DNA of 64,000 nucleotides from Tyto alba. Lineage: Eukaryota > Chordata > Aves > Strigiformes > Tytonidae. The stretch lies in contig NW_024881324.1 in the NCBI RefSeq assembly GCF_018691265.1, positions 3,475,730 through 3,539,729 of the forward strand. The letters are read 5' to 3'. The translations under genes and the position numbers were made by a program. Of this stretch, positions 13,401 to 25,011 are shown piece after piece (positions within the stretch are counted from its first letter, which is position 1; every line of letters begins with the position of its first letter). The notes beneath the pieces are model-generated. The model made no database searches and was not told the DNA's origin. It saw nothing but the letters and a program-made list of their open reading frames with translations.

Positions 13401-14341
13401 TGTGGGTCCATAATCTCAAAATCTGCAAAGTAAATACAGATTTCTGGTTTTGGAGAAGTGAGAAACCTTGTATTATTTGAAAGCACCCAACTACAATGAC
13501 CTAGAAGAACCAGAGGTTGTTTGTAAGATCTTTTCAATCCTTAAATTTTCTCTTAGGTTTGTAATGGCCATTATATTGCTTGGCTTAAAAGAAAAGGCTC
13601 ATTTATGCAAAATTCTTCCTACCCAGTCTGAGTAAACTGCAGTTCATTCAGTGAAATTTCTAAAGGCTTCACTGTCATGTGACAGATATGAAGGAAGAAA
13701 AAGTCTTAGCTTTGTCTTGGACAGTCCCATAATGGTTCATGTGTGTACATACTCATGACAGTTTTCTTTGTGGACTCATAATTATGCCTGTATGAACCAC
13801 ACAGTGTGGCCTGCATTCAATTTAACATATAGGTAGTATAGAAAGTGGCTTTAAGGAATTGTTGTACCACTGAACAGGCGCACTTGATTTCAAATTAAGT
13901 CTGGAACAGTCCGAGACTGACAACATTAGCTGGTATATAAGCATGCAGCAATTATTTTGGGTCATGGGAGATATCCTAGCTACGTAGGGTAGGTGTGTCT
14001 TCTTTGTTTTGTTGCCTGTTATGAATGTTGAATACAGCAGTATATCTTTTGCGAATTGCAAGTCTCCTTTTGTATTAAATAGTATGAATATTTTTTTTTT
14101 CTAATTTGTTTGTCTTGTCTTTAAACGTCTATTTTCTTATTTGGCTACAATGGCAAAACCAGAGAATTTTTCTCAGGAAGACTGGACTGACAATACTTCA
14201 TCCCACATGTTTATTGGTGGTTATCTGACACCAGCAGTGTGATAGAAATAACACCACTTATATATATTTATATTTTGTGTCTATAGGGGGCAAGGGGGAA
14301 AGTATAACAAGTTTTACTTCCTTACTTCCTTCTGTTGGTTG

Positions 14342-14344
<3 letters not shown>
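10441..14344. other. AT-rich non-coding DNA
   Basis: No gene recognised. It holds an 18-base T run at 12152-12169, a small inverted repeat at 11913-11940 (9-bp arms ATTATCTAA and TTAGATAAT, 10-base loop) and a 15-base palindrome around 10599-10613. Open frames are short and unrecognised. Confidence 0.5.
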
Positions 14345-14375
<31 letters not shown>

Positions 14376-14529
14376 CTTCTTCAGGTTTGGGGAATCCCAG
14401 GTGGGTTGATCTAACTGCTTAATTATACTAAGGGGCTGGAAATTGGTAAAGTTCTGATTATGCAACCTGTTTTCAAAAACCTTTTAAAAACTTTTTTCTT
14501 TTTTTCTTCTTTTTTTTTTTTTTTTTTTT
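14345..14529. repeat. Double poly-T cluster
   Basis: Two long T runs lie 136 bases apart: 29 bases at 14345-14373 and 20 bases at 14510-14529, the latter preceded by an interrupted T/C-rich stretch from about 14491. On the minus strand these would be A tails, but no retroelement body or retrocopy can be recognised next to either. Such runs are prone to length error in assemblies. Confidence 0.85.
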
Positions 14530-16900
14530 CGTGTACAGGTCTTGAATATATTTTGATGCTTGTGACTGACAGCAGTTAGAAAACAATGGAGATCTTCCTG
14601 AGGAAGTAGGTGTCCTTTCATCAAGAAACCACCCAGATTAACCTATAAGAAACAAATGCATATTTAACTACTTTTTTATGGACAGCTGTAGGCTAAATTC
14701 TTTCTTTGACCTAAAAGATGAATGCTGTCTTGAGAGCTTCAAATAGTAATCATGTCCAGGAGTCTCCAGTAAGTATCTTCCAACATTGTTGTGACAAATA
14801 CCTTTCCATCTAACATGAGCTAGGCCTGCCTGGGGCTTACAAGATCCCAAAACAGTAGCACATATGCTGAAATATCAGATAGTATTCCAGTGTTTTTTCA
14901 GTGGTGGGATGATTGCGTGCTTCATTTTCCCAAAATGGTTCTTCTTGAAAAACAGAAGAAGTTTTCTTGGTTTTCATCAGTATTACTGAGACTTCAAGCA
15001 TAAACCTCTGTATTTAGAACAATTGCTATTCAAGTATCATCTGCAGAAGTACGCAAGATGCTGTATGTAGAGTTTCACTTAATTATTATTTTTTTTAAAC
15101 TTCAAATGGATTAATTTAGTACAGTGTTGCAAGGCAAATCAGCCTCTTGCTGCTGCCTGTGAAAGTAACGGAATAATGCTACAGTCGTCCCTTTAGACCT
15201 GCTGCAGGGCTGGTGAAGGACAATACTTTTTCTCTTGCCTGTCTGCTCATTGCATTTTCAAACAGTTTTCTTTTTTGTCTCTTGAGACCAAGCACCAGAG
15301 TAACCTTGTCAAATAAGACAGTCTCCACACTATCTGCTTATGATTATAAAGAAATATTTGTACAAAACAAACTGATACTAAAAAAAAAGTGTTCTGTCAT
15401 TTCTAATGGCACTGTCAGATTGGGAGGAAACTGGGAATGTTTTTCCAAAACTGGAAAAGGGCAATGTTTCCCTACCGTTGCTATGGAAACTAGTACTGGT
15501 ACAGCATGTACTTCTTGCTCCTCGGTTCTTATGCCTGGTGTGCAGCAGTTGCTCATAAGAGGACTCTTATGAATAACATCAGGATGTCAGAGAAATTTGC
15601 AAGCTTATTATCTCTTACCTTCCACTTTTCTGAACTGTAATGCAGTCAGAAGAACTCTGTTGGTTTGGCATTGCAGAGAGAGCATGACTATTGCAGAATC
15701 ACACAAAGCTGTGAGCGCTAAGTGAGCAGACCAAACAAACAACCCTGCCCCAAAACCGACAATAACGTCCCCTCCTGGGGTGGGTGGAAGGACTCAATGT
15801 AATGAGAATTCTTTGCAGCGTACCATTGGGAAAGGAAGAGTACAAAATGTTGCATTATTAGTTCTACTGTAATAAAACTCAAACAGGGCAAAACCACTAG
15901 CTACATCTGGAACTGATGAAGCGTGATGTCCTGTGATGTTAACTCTCATGTGGTTCAAATGTGTGTTGCTGAAGTAGTCTGCTCACTGGAGTTGTCAGCA
16001 CCCTGTCTAACTATTGTTGGAAGGTGTCATAATTTCAAAAATTAAGACAATCATATTTTTATCAGAAGTGGAAGGACTTTGTCAATCCCCTTGTCACCTC
16101 AGGACCATAACAGGCTAGAAAAAACGGATGCTATGTTATGAAATTCAGTTGTTGCTGCTGATCGTACTTGTCTTGCTGGTGAGAGAATAGTAGTCTCCTG
16201 AGGCCAGAAACAATGAAGTGAACCTGCTTCAAGAATACTTAATCTACAATTAATTCCTTGATTTGAATAAAGGGTGAACATGTAATTGACTCTGTTATCA
16301 TAGTAGGTAGCTTGATAACAGGTGCTCCAAAGGTGGTTTCTGCCTATTGACTTCTCTGAAATAGTGTGCAGCTGCACCGCCTGCGTGCTAGCTTGGACAA
16401 CCAGCAGCAGTCTGGACATGCAGAAATTATGGGCTTCTGAGAGACATCACAAAGTAACGGGCTAATTTTGATTCAGAGTCCTAGCAGTCTGATTTCTTGC
16501 CAAGTCTATTAATAAAGACTCTTTTGTAGCATGCAGAGAACCTCAGATTATAGAGATTAGTAGCAGGACAGGAAACCATGGCTGTGTTAGCATTATACAG
16601 AAGGTGCACCCTGTCCTGGTCCTTGACTGTGTGCCCTGCTAAATCCCATGTCAGGAAGGAGCCTGGAGGCAAAACAATCTCCTGATAAGTTGCATAGCAG
16701 TGGCTGCGGGTGTTTGGCTTGTAGCATGTCCTGCTGGTCTTGCCATCCACTCCTTAGAAGAAGCGATAGCACATGCAGGTACAAAACAATTATTTTGCAG
16801 TTGCACAGTCAGCAAAGTCTAGTTACCTTTTACTTTTTACTGTTCCTTATGTGTGCGTGGGACCCTCTAAGATAGTAAGACAAGCAAGGGGGGTTTTTGG
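14530..16900. other. AT-rich non-coding DNA
   Basis: No gene or repeat recognised. Open frames of 106 and 119 codons occur (16099-16419 minus, 15213-15572 plus), but neither has a recognisable domain, and frames on the opposite strand overlap at similar length. I regard them as chance. Confidence 0.5.
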
Positions 16901-16928
16901 TTTTGTTTTGTGTGTGTGTGTGAGAGAG
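16887..16928. repeat. G/T-rich tract with (TG)7 and AG run
   Basis: A run of G and T leads into seven TG units at 16909-16922, followed by a short AG run. It is a simple-sequence locus and may be polymorphic. Confidence 0.85.
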
Positions 16929-19900
16929 AATTGTTGTGAATTATTTACCTTCTTGAGTGGAATAAAATTATTAGGAAGTGATAATCCTTGCATCCTCCCT
17001 GCCCCGAATGAACCAACTACAAGTTCTCCAGCGCGGTCACTTGGAAATATTTGGTGACATTTAAGTGAACCCTTTTAAACGTCTTTGAGGGTCTGTGTTC
17101 AATTCTCAGGTTGCCCACAAGATTCTTCTTTGTTTACAATGTCTTGCTTAGCTGTTGGACAGCTGAAAAAAAAAAAAAAAAATAGATATAACATGGGAAT
17201 ATGGTATTCTGAACCTTATAGGACAAGTCAAATTGAGAAGTTTGAACAATGGTAAAGCTGACTAATTTCTACACAGATGTGTCAATACGTATGAAACTTC
17301 TCGTTTTCCAATTTTAAGTGCAGATGGAAAAATACCTTGCTGAAGCTTTCAATTTATTTAAATATTAAGAAAATAAAGGTGATGATAGAGATATCGTGGA
17401 AAACAAATACAATAAAAATAAGCTTGTTTCATTAGACTAAACCATTCTTCCAGGACTGCATAAACTATGCTATGTTTTTCTCTGTTGCACATCTTAAACA
17501 GCATCTGATTATTGTGAACTACTGTCTGGACATTCATTGTCATTTTTCTGGAGAAGTCTCCTGTTCTGCAGTGCTGCACTCTCTTGGGGATAAGAAGCAA
17601 ATACAGAGCTGATAGACATCCAGAGCCAGGATTTAACTTCCTTGCTTCCAGCCATCTTCTGATTTGTGGCTGTTGCATGAATCTGTTGGTTTATAGTTTT
17701 TATTTGTTTTTTTGTTTTTTTTTTTTTTTTTTTCCATCTGCATACAAAATGTGTATGTGCATCTTCTCAGGCTTTACCTTTGTCATAATGTATTAAACTA
17801 TATGGTCACAGAAAAATCAGTGCAGGGAGTGGTAAGTGTTACTAGTGCTCACACATAGGAAGAAATGTAAAATACATGAATGACCTAATTATTCTCTACC
17901 ACTGGCATAATAAAAGCAGCAGGAGCTATACAGGAATTGTTGTTGTCTCCTTTATGCCATACACTTTCCATCTTTGGCAGTAAAGGAATTCAGCTGTAGA
18001 ATAAGTTTAATGTATGCTGCATAATTTATGAGTGTTGAAGGTGGGAAAACCAGTTTTGATAAAGTAATTAAAATTTGAACATAACGTTTACTTTAGATAA
18101 CTGGAAAAAAACTTGGAAAATAATTTTAGCAAGCAACTATGCAGAGCACAGGATTATTTTTTCTTTTCTGAATATCTAATGTGGCTAACCTCATCTCTAT
18201 CGTAGAGATAACACAGAGTATATCCTTGACACATTAATGTTATTCTGATCTGCTCTTCTCCAAAGACTGATGCTCTGAAAAGGCAATTATTTAAAGCTGA
18301 AGGAAGATTATCCCTAATTGTTTATCCCAGGGGTATGACTGTATGGTTGGTTTTGCTCCTTGTTTCATTTCAAGTCCTCAAAGTGCATCTGTATTACAAA
18401 CCTTTCAGTGGCCAGGCTCTAGTACAGGTCAAATTAAGCTGCACCCTCAAGGAGGAAGCCCAGGTAGGATTAAGTAAACAGTTTGCTCAAGGGTTTTGGA
18501 TTGGATAGCACAGATAAAAATTAATCCTGATTGTATTTTAAGGCTTAGTACCTCGTGTCAAACAGCATGTAATCCTGAACACATAAATTATTATCCACTT
18601 CTCAACATAGAATTGATCTTAGAATTTATTTACTTGAGTGCAAACAAGTAGAAAAGATTCTTGACTCTCAAGGAATACATCTGCATTCTTACTTTTTTTT
18701 TTTTTTTTCCTTTTCCTTTCTCTTCCACACTTCAATGTGCACCAAAGGAATATCCATGAGGTTTTTTAAGCTCCATTGGACTCTTAGCAATGAAGTTAAC
18801 AGTGTTTAGTTCAGTTGTCATTATCAGCTTTGGTTAGACTTGCTTACCAAAACTATTATTTCTCTCTAAATTTATTGTCATATTCATGTCTTTATTGTGT
18901 GAAAAGAGAATATGGAAAATACTGATTAAAAATTGATTTTTTTTGATGTGTTTTATGAAAGGAAGGAAGGAAGATAAAATTATTCCTCTTATCAGGAAGA
19001 TAATTTTTTGTTGGTAGATCATAATACTTCTTATTCCACCACTTATTAAAAGTCCAGCTCAGAAGAAAAGAGGTGAGAGAGAGAGGTGGTCTTTCTGTGC
19101 TCTTGTTTGATTTTTTTTTCAATAGAGAAGCTGTTTTATTGCCATTGTATATAGAGGTAGTTTTGATATCAGTGTGCTGAATATTTGCATGTGTGAATGG
19201 CACATTTTATAGCTTTTGCCATAAGAGTTATTTACTGGAGAAGGATTTTAGCTGAACATAAAAATATGTAGAAAATAAAGTATTTTTCTAAAATTCTCAA
19301 ACAGAATTACTTTCTCTTCCCCTGTTGAATATTTCATATTTTTCCTTTTTTTTTTTTTTTTTTTTTTTTTTTCAAATTAATGCAGTTTTACATATTACAA
19401 ATGTTTAAATAATTTCTGGAAAGAGGGTTTGGAGACCAATAGTTTTGAAAATATGTTTTGTTACTTTTAGCTGTAGTATCTTATGCTGCTACTTGATTTT
19501 GTTTACTTTTGATTTTCATTTGGTAGCTGACTGTATGCAATGAGTTGCCCAGTACACCGAGGACTATCCACAACCCATATCTTTATACAATTATTGGTGC
19601 TGTTCCTCAGGAGAACAGTAAGGTCCTTCTTATTTAACTATCCATACAAAGTAATGTCTCAAACCACCAGTCACAGTTTCTTATTACATTAAGAACTGCA
19701 AACACAGAGGAAAAAAAAAAGGCAAATAAATAGCTGTGTTCCCTACACAAAGGATGTTTTCAAACACCAGTTAATAGGTTTCTCTGGAGAAGGGTTGAGT
19801 CTTTGGTAAGAAAAAAATTTCCGGCAAAACGTCAGGGTTTTGAAAGATTAGTTAAATGTCCCTATGTATGAGCTAGTCTCCTATGCATTGTGTCTGATCT

Positions 19901-20413
19901 TCCATTGGGTTTAGCTGCAAAAGTGAAGTGTACTAAATTGAACTGATAATCTCCAGATTCATTTTTTTTTTGGTAAAACAAAACCTCCTCGATAATGAAT
20001 CCTGAACTTGCCATTTGATAACCCATTGTGGCAGGTAGATCACTAATATATCCCAACTTATTTGAGATGAGTTGTTTCAACATCAGGGTGGGAGGAAGTC
20101 CAATCCGCCTTGCCCTGCGTTATGCTTGCGTTATGCAGGGCGCTTGGGTAGGGGTGTGGGCAGGACAGTCCCTCAGCAGCTGCAGCAGATTAACCATGGT
20201 ACTAATCCGATGTTTTCTGAGTTATGAATGATCCTGAATCCTCGCCAGATGCCTCGTGTTCTTCGTTCAAACTAAACATATTTGCTTGCAGAAAGGCAAG
20301 ATTCAGGTTTCTGTTTATGCATGTAGAGCTATAATAAAGCATTGGGTAGAGAGAGAACAAAGTACATGTCAGCCTACAAACTGCAGTTTCCAGTTTATAG
20401 TGAAGATGCTTAT
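16929..20413. other. AT-rich non-coding DNA with homopolymer runs
   Basis: No gene seen. It holds an A run at 17166-17182 (17), T runs at 17715-17733 (19), 18693-18708 (16) and 19346-19372 (27), and a short GGAA repeat near 18960. Open frames are short; several are only low-complexity K/N-rich or F-rich translations of the A/T runs. Confidence 0.5.
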
Positions 20414-20483
20414 GTTTGGTGGTTTGGGTTTTTTTTTTGTTTTGTTTTGTTTTAATGTATTTTTTTGTTGTTGTTGTTGTTTG

Positions 20484-20514
<31 letters not shown>
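20414..20514. repeat. Compound T/G low-complexity tract ending in T30
   Basis: The tract runs from a G/T-rich segment through TTTTG units (20430-20452), then GTT units (about 20467-20481), into an uninterrupted 30-base T run at 20485-20514. The apparent F-rich open frame across it is a translation of this low-complexity DNA and not a gene. Confidence 0.9.
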
Positions 20515-20516
<2 letters not shown>

Positions 20517-20571
20517 TAAGAGGGATTTCAGGAGAATTTATGAAATGTGGCCATTTTCCTATCTGTTACAC

Positions 20572-20591
20572 GTGGTTTATATATAAACCAC
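20572..20591. repeat. Perfect 20-bp palindrome
   Basis: Bases 20572-20591 read the same on both strands (GTGGTTTATA and its reverse complement, no spacer). The AT-rich centre could favour cruciform extrusion or simply be chance. No known element is attached. Confidence 0.95.
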
Positions 20592-23500
20592 ATAAATGTT
20601 TTTCTAAGCTATCAATGCAAGCTAAGATGTAGTATATGAAATAAAAATATAAGACAAATAATAGCTCAATAGAACAGATTACGGTCTTGTGTCCCTGCAA
20701 GGAAGTGACTTCATTCAGGGTGATTTGCATTCACAGGACTTTGAATCTTCACATCTATGCAATATACTTGTATTTATATTAATATTCAATCCCAGAATTA
20801 GGCAACAATGTATTTTGTTTTGTTAGCAGTTTTTTAAAACTTACTTATTGTTACTTACGGTTCTTGTTTTGTCACCATGGCAGTATGCTTATCTCTGTTA
20901 ACAAATTAGAATAGACTAATGGGACTCTGTTGAATCAATTATAGTGAATCAGCCTGATGAAGGTCAGAAAATAAAAAAATGTTGAAAATAAGAGAACAAA
21001 CCTGAAGCTGTTGCGATGCTAGATTTCTTTGACAAATGTTGATGTGTATCAACTTTCTTGCATAACTCTTTCTATCCAAACATTTTGGTAACTAACTATG
21101 CTATATATATATATGTATATATATTTATGCACCTGGCAAGCAGTAACTTCATTGTCCTAATAGCACCTCTGAGGACATTAAATTGTATTTAAAAGAACAC
21201 AGCATGAAGGAATGTATTATATCTAGTGACCTGTAGGCCACAATATCCTTTATCTCCTGAGAATAATAAATTATTTAATATCAATTTGCTTTCAATCAAT
21301 AAGATGATCAAACCCCTGTTTTCACACTATATATTTTGCCAGATATTGGTACTTTTAGTCACTTTACATACTGAAAAGTATAATAATATATCGTATGAAA
21401 ACTGGCTTGGCAGTTGTGCAAAACAACCATCAAGGCAGAACTAATTTGCCAAAGATACGTGGAGAGAAAATGGCCTGGACTGAAATGAAGAACTTGTTTC
21501 ACTTCCATGTCTATAATGTCTGCAGCTGACACTTTATCAGTGTAACATATGTCTTCAGTACAACTATGTTAATATTGCTTGTTATTTGGTTATGTTATCA
21601 CAAACAAGCCTGGCGTTTTGGTTGGTTCTGTGACACAATCATGAGGATATACTAGTTTTTGTAGTGCAATAAGGTCACTAACAGTAGCCATTACCTGACA
21701 TTCTGACAATCCTTCTATTCATGGGCCAGAAATTCAATTGGGAATGGGTGTTTTCTTAAGTATTTTATCACTGAGTGTTTTTGCTGTTTCTTGTGTACTC
21801 CCTTTTTAAGGCACATCCTTGATTATCAAAGTATTTATCAAGCCGGTAAGAGGACATTTATTAGATAGGACGAGATAGGATCTTGAAGTTACAGACTTAC
21901 CAAGCCATTAATTAAAGATCAAAGTATTGCTACCACCCTCACATTGCTGTTCCCTTGTAAATATAGTTCTCTTGTCAGAAGTTTTGCAATTCTTCTGAAT
22001 AATCTCTGAGGCAGCAAATAGGGGAAGGCTCCCGGCGAGACAGTATGCTTTAGACAGCTGAGTAGACTAAAAAACAGGACATTATTACATGTGCAAAATT
22101 AAATATAGCAATGTTAATAGGATGGCCTGCATGGGAGAGATAAAAAGTTCTGAAAAAAAAGTTTATAAAATTGTGAGGCAGCAAAGAGCACATAGAGGAA
22201 AATCCCTTTTCTTTATAAAGCTCTTATCATAGTTGCTACTAAGGTTTTGGATTTGTCTTTTTTTTTCTTCTTCCTAAAGCATATTTTTTCTAACTTTTTT
22301 TTTTTTTTTTTCCTTCAATCTTCCTTTACTTTCTAAGAAGTCTGCTGTGGAAAGATATCTGTTTCACTGAATTTTCCACAGTTTTCTACAGTTTTTAAAA
22401 TCACCCTTAGGGCATCCCTGTAATTTAAAATTGAATATTTCTTGATTGTCCCAACCGTCTTTTACTCAATTAAAATTACTTCTTTAAGCCTATTCTTATA
22501 AAAGAAGAAAGGGAAAGGGATAAAAAAAAAAAAAAAAAAAAAAGTGAAACACTTAAGAAAATAAATAGGTCATTCACAAAAAAATCTGGATTTTAGGTTC
22601 TGAGCGAGCTAGAGAGGCTAGAATAAAAGTGTTTTCTTTTTTCTTTTTTTTTCCCCTCAGGTTAAATTTTCAGATATGAGCCTGGAGAAATTTAAATTGT
22701 TTGCAGCTTTTGATCACACAATTTGTGAGTAATGGGGAATTTAGCACACCGTTGTGCTTGTTCAGGATTATTATTTGAGACATGCACAATGTTCAAGAAG
22801 AATGGTTATTTTTCCAACAAAGGGAAAACTTTTTCATCTAAATAAGTAGACTGCAGGCACTTTTTTGGTTAAGGATAGATCGTATGGACCTGTTTAATCA
22901 GTTCTACAGCTCTTCAAATATTATATACCTTACTTTTTTCATAAAATTCCACCATCTGAAAAGAGAACCTTGTTAGGTCCCAGAATTTCTGTTTTGAATT
23001 TGAATGATGATGGATTTCTTGACTCGGTAAAGGAACTACAACTTCATGCAAGTTTTGAAAAGCAAATGGCTCAATAAAACACGTCTAATCTCCTTCAGCT
23101 CTGTCAAAGCCTCTCTTGAAACAAGATATCGGGGAAAGCATATCAGAAATAACATATGAAAGAGAATGTTGTCCTCATCACAGAGTATGTTTGTACTTGA
23201 GTGGGACTGGACAGTTGGGTCTGTTAAGTAATAAACTCTCAGATCTGGCATATGTGACTTTTTTTTCTGAGAGCCACCTCTACTGGCTTGTTATACTGTG
23301 TGGGCAAGAAACTCAAAATTCTTGAGACCAGTACCAAGATCATGGACATCAATACCAAACCAAAATGATTTAGATGGGATTTCCCTCCTTCCTTACTTTC
23401 TTTATATAAGGATGTGTGAAGTACATCAACTTCTGTATTAATTTTTTAAATTTTAGGATTCTAACACCCATGCTACCTGTTTATTCTGTTTATTGTTAAA

Positions 23501-23854
23501 TATAGCAGTATATGAATTGCAATGCTGGGAGACAGGGATGTACCTTAGTGGCTTCAACATGTCTAGAACCATGGCAGAAACTCTTAAGGCCCAAATCTTG
23601 TAAACTTCTGGTTATAATGCCTTGCATTATTGTGCTGTTGATAGAAACTTGTCCTCCTTTTTGAATTTGTAGTGGTAGGAATGACTCTTCAGATAAAGGA
23701 ACTAGCTACAGTTGTTAGTCAGGGATTAGATTATTGTTTGTTCTTGTTTAGTCAGTATATGTTGTTAGAAGAGTTATTTTGAATTTATTTAGGAAATTAT
23801 GTCCAAATCTTGCCCAAAGACATTGCAGGGGTAAATCTTGTAGTAATTTTTCTA
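20592..23854. other. AT-rich non-coding DNA
   Basis: No gene recognised. It contains a TA-rich microsatellite at 21102-21126, a T run at 22295-22311 (17) and an A run at 22522-22543 (22). No transposon could be identified. Confidence 0.5.
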
Positions 23855-24755
23855 AGTGAGCTTGAAAAACACTGTTCAGTGTCATCATTAGTGACCTGGA
23901 CAGTGAGAAATTGTCTGAATCAGCAATTTTATGATGGTAAAAATATGGAGAGCATTCATTATGGTGTAGGTCAGGCTTGCTATTCAAAGGAACCTCAACA
24001 TGGTTGAAGGCTGGCCTGTAGGAAACCTTACCAAGTTCAAAAAAGTCACATAAAAAGTCCAAAACCTGTGATGGAGAATACCCATGCAGTGGGACATGCT
24101 GGGGACCATCAGGATAGAAAGCAACACTCTGGGGAAAAAGACACAGGGTCATGGTAAACAAGTTGAACATAAGCTAGCAGTGTTACCTGACAGAAGGGAA
24201 ATAGCATCCTCAGCTATGTTGGTAAGAAAATAGACAGCAGACACAGGGAAGTGATCCTTCTCACTTGCTTGGCACTGGTGAGACCACATCTGAAGCACCA
24301 TGTCTGGTTTCTGGCTCCCCCATAGTAGACTGGCAGTGCGTACTGGAAGAAGTCCAGTACAAATGGGGCCAGGGGCACACAATACATAAGGAGCAGCTGA
24401 GAGAACTTGGTTAGTTGAGCCTTGAAGGGAGATCTGAATTCTCTCTCCAACTACCTACTGGGAGGACGTACAACAGACAGAGCCAAACTCTTGTTGAAGG
24501 TATACAGTGATAGGGGAGAGACAACACATGCAGAGTGGAACTCTGGAAGTCACATTTAGATAATAGGAAAGTGCTTTTCCACCACATGAGCACTCAGTCC
24601 CTGAAGGAGATTTCCCAGAGTGACTGCAAAATTTCCTGCCTTGGGAATATTCCAACTGGCCTGAACAAGGTTCTTCACAACAGATCTAAGTTGGCAGTGC
24701 TTTGAGTGAGGTAATGGACTAGACCACTGAACTGTAGTGTGATGCTATGACGTGT
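23855..24755 (+). mobile_element. Decayed CR1 LINE, ORF2 C-terminus and 3' UTR
   Basis: CR1 landmarks occur in the right order on the plus strand. An ATTAGTGACCTGGACAGTG block near 23888 corresponds to the conserved IND(L)D segment. A GGGAAGTGATCCTTCTCACTTGCTTGGCACTGGTGAG-type block (24246-24282) matches the [13 protein letters not shown] segment. A GAGCAGCTGAGAGAACTTGG block (24390-24410) matches EERLRELG. TTGGCAGTGCTTTGAGTGAGG followed by ATGGACTAGACCA (24690-24725) matches the 3' UTR. Multiple stops and shifts mean no frame stays open. Minus-strand frames over this interval (up to 140 codons) are antisense shadows. It is more diverged than the copy at 1432. Borders are approximate. Confidence 0.85.
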
Positions 24756-24974
24756 CTTATGGGATTGTTATAAAACTCTTTGTTTTGTATTACTTTTTCA
24801 CTTTATAAACTGGTAATTGAAAGCTAAATTAAGAAAACTAATTTAATATTGATAAACCATACTTTGGTTTGTGTCCATCATTGTTCATCAGTGATGCAGT
24901 TTCCAACTTACTCTTAAATTGGGGTCATGTTTATTTGTTTGAAAGGGGACATGAATGATGAATGTTAGTATCTC

Positions 24975-25011
24975 ATATATATATGTGTGTGTGTTTGTAT
25001 ATATATATATA
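24975..25011. repeat. Compound (AT)/(GT)/(AT) microsatellite
   Basis: AT units run from 24975, GT units from about 24984 to 24994, and AT units resume to 25011. This is simple-sequence DNA, probably polymorphic. Confidence 0.9.

Noticed and set aside
23748..24655. Several overlapping minus-strand frames of 60-140 codons
   Set aside because: They lie antisense to the decayed CR1 at 23855-24755 and have no independent support.
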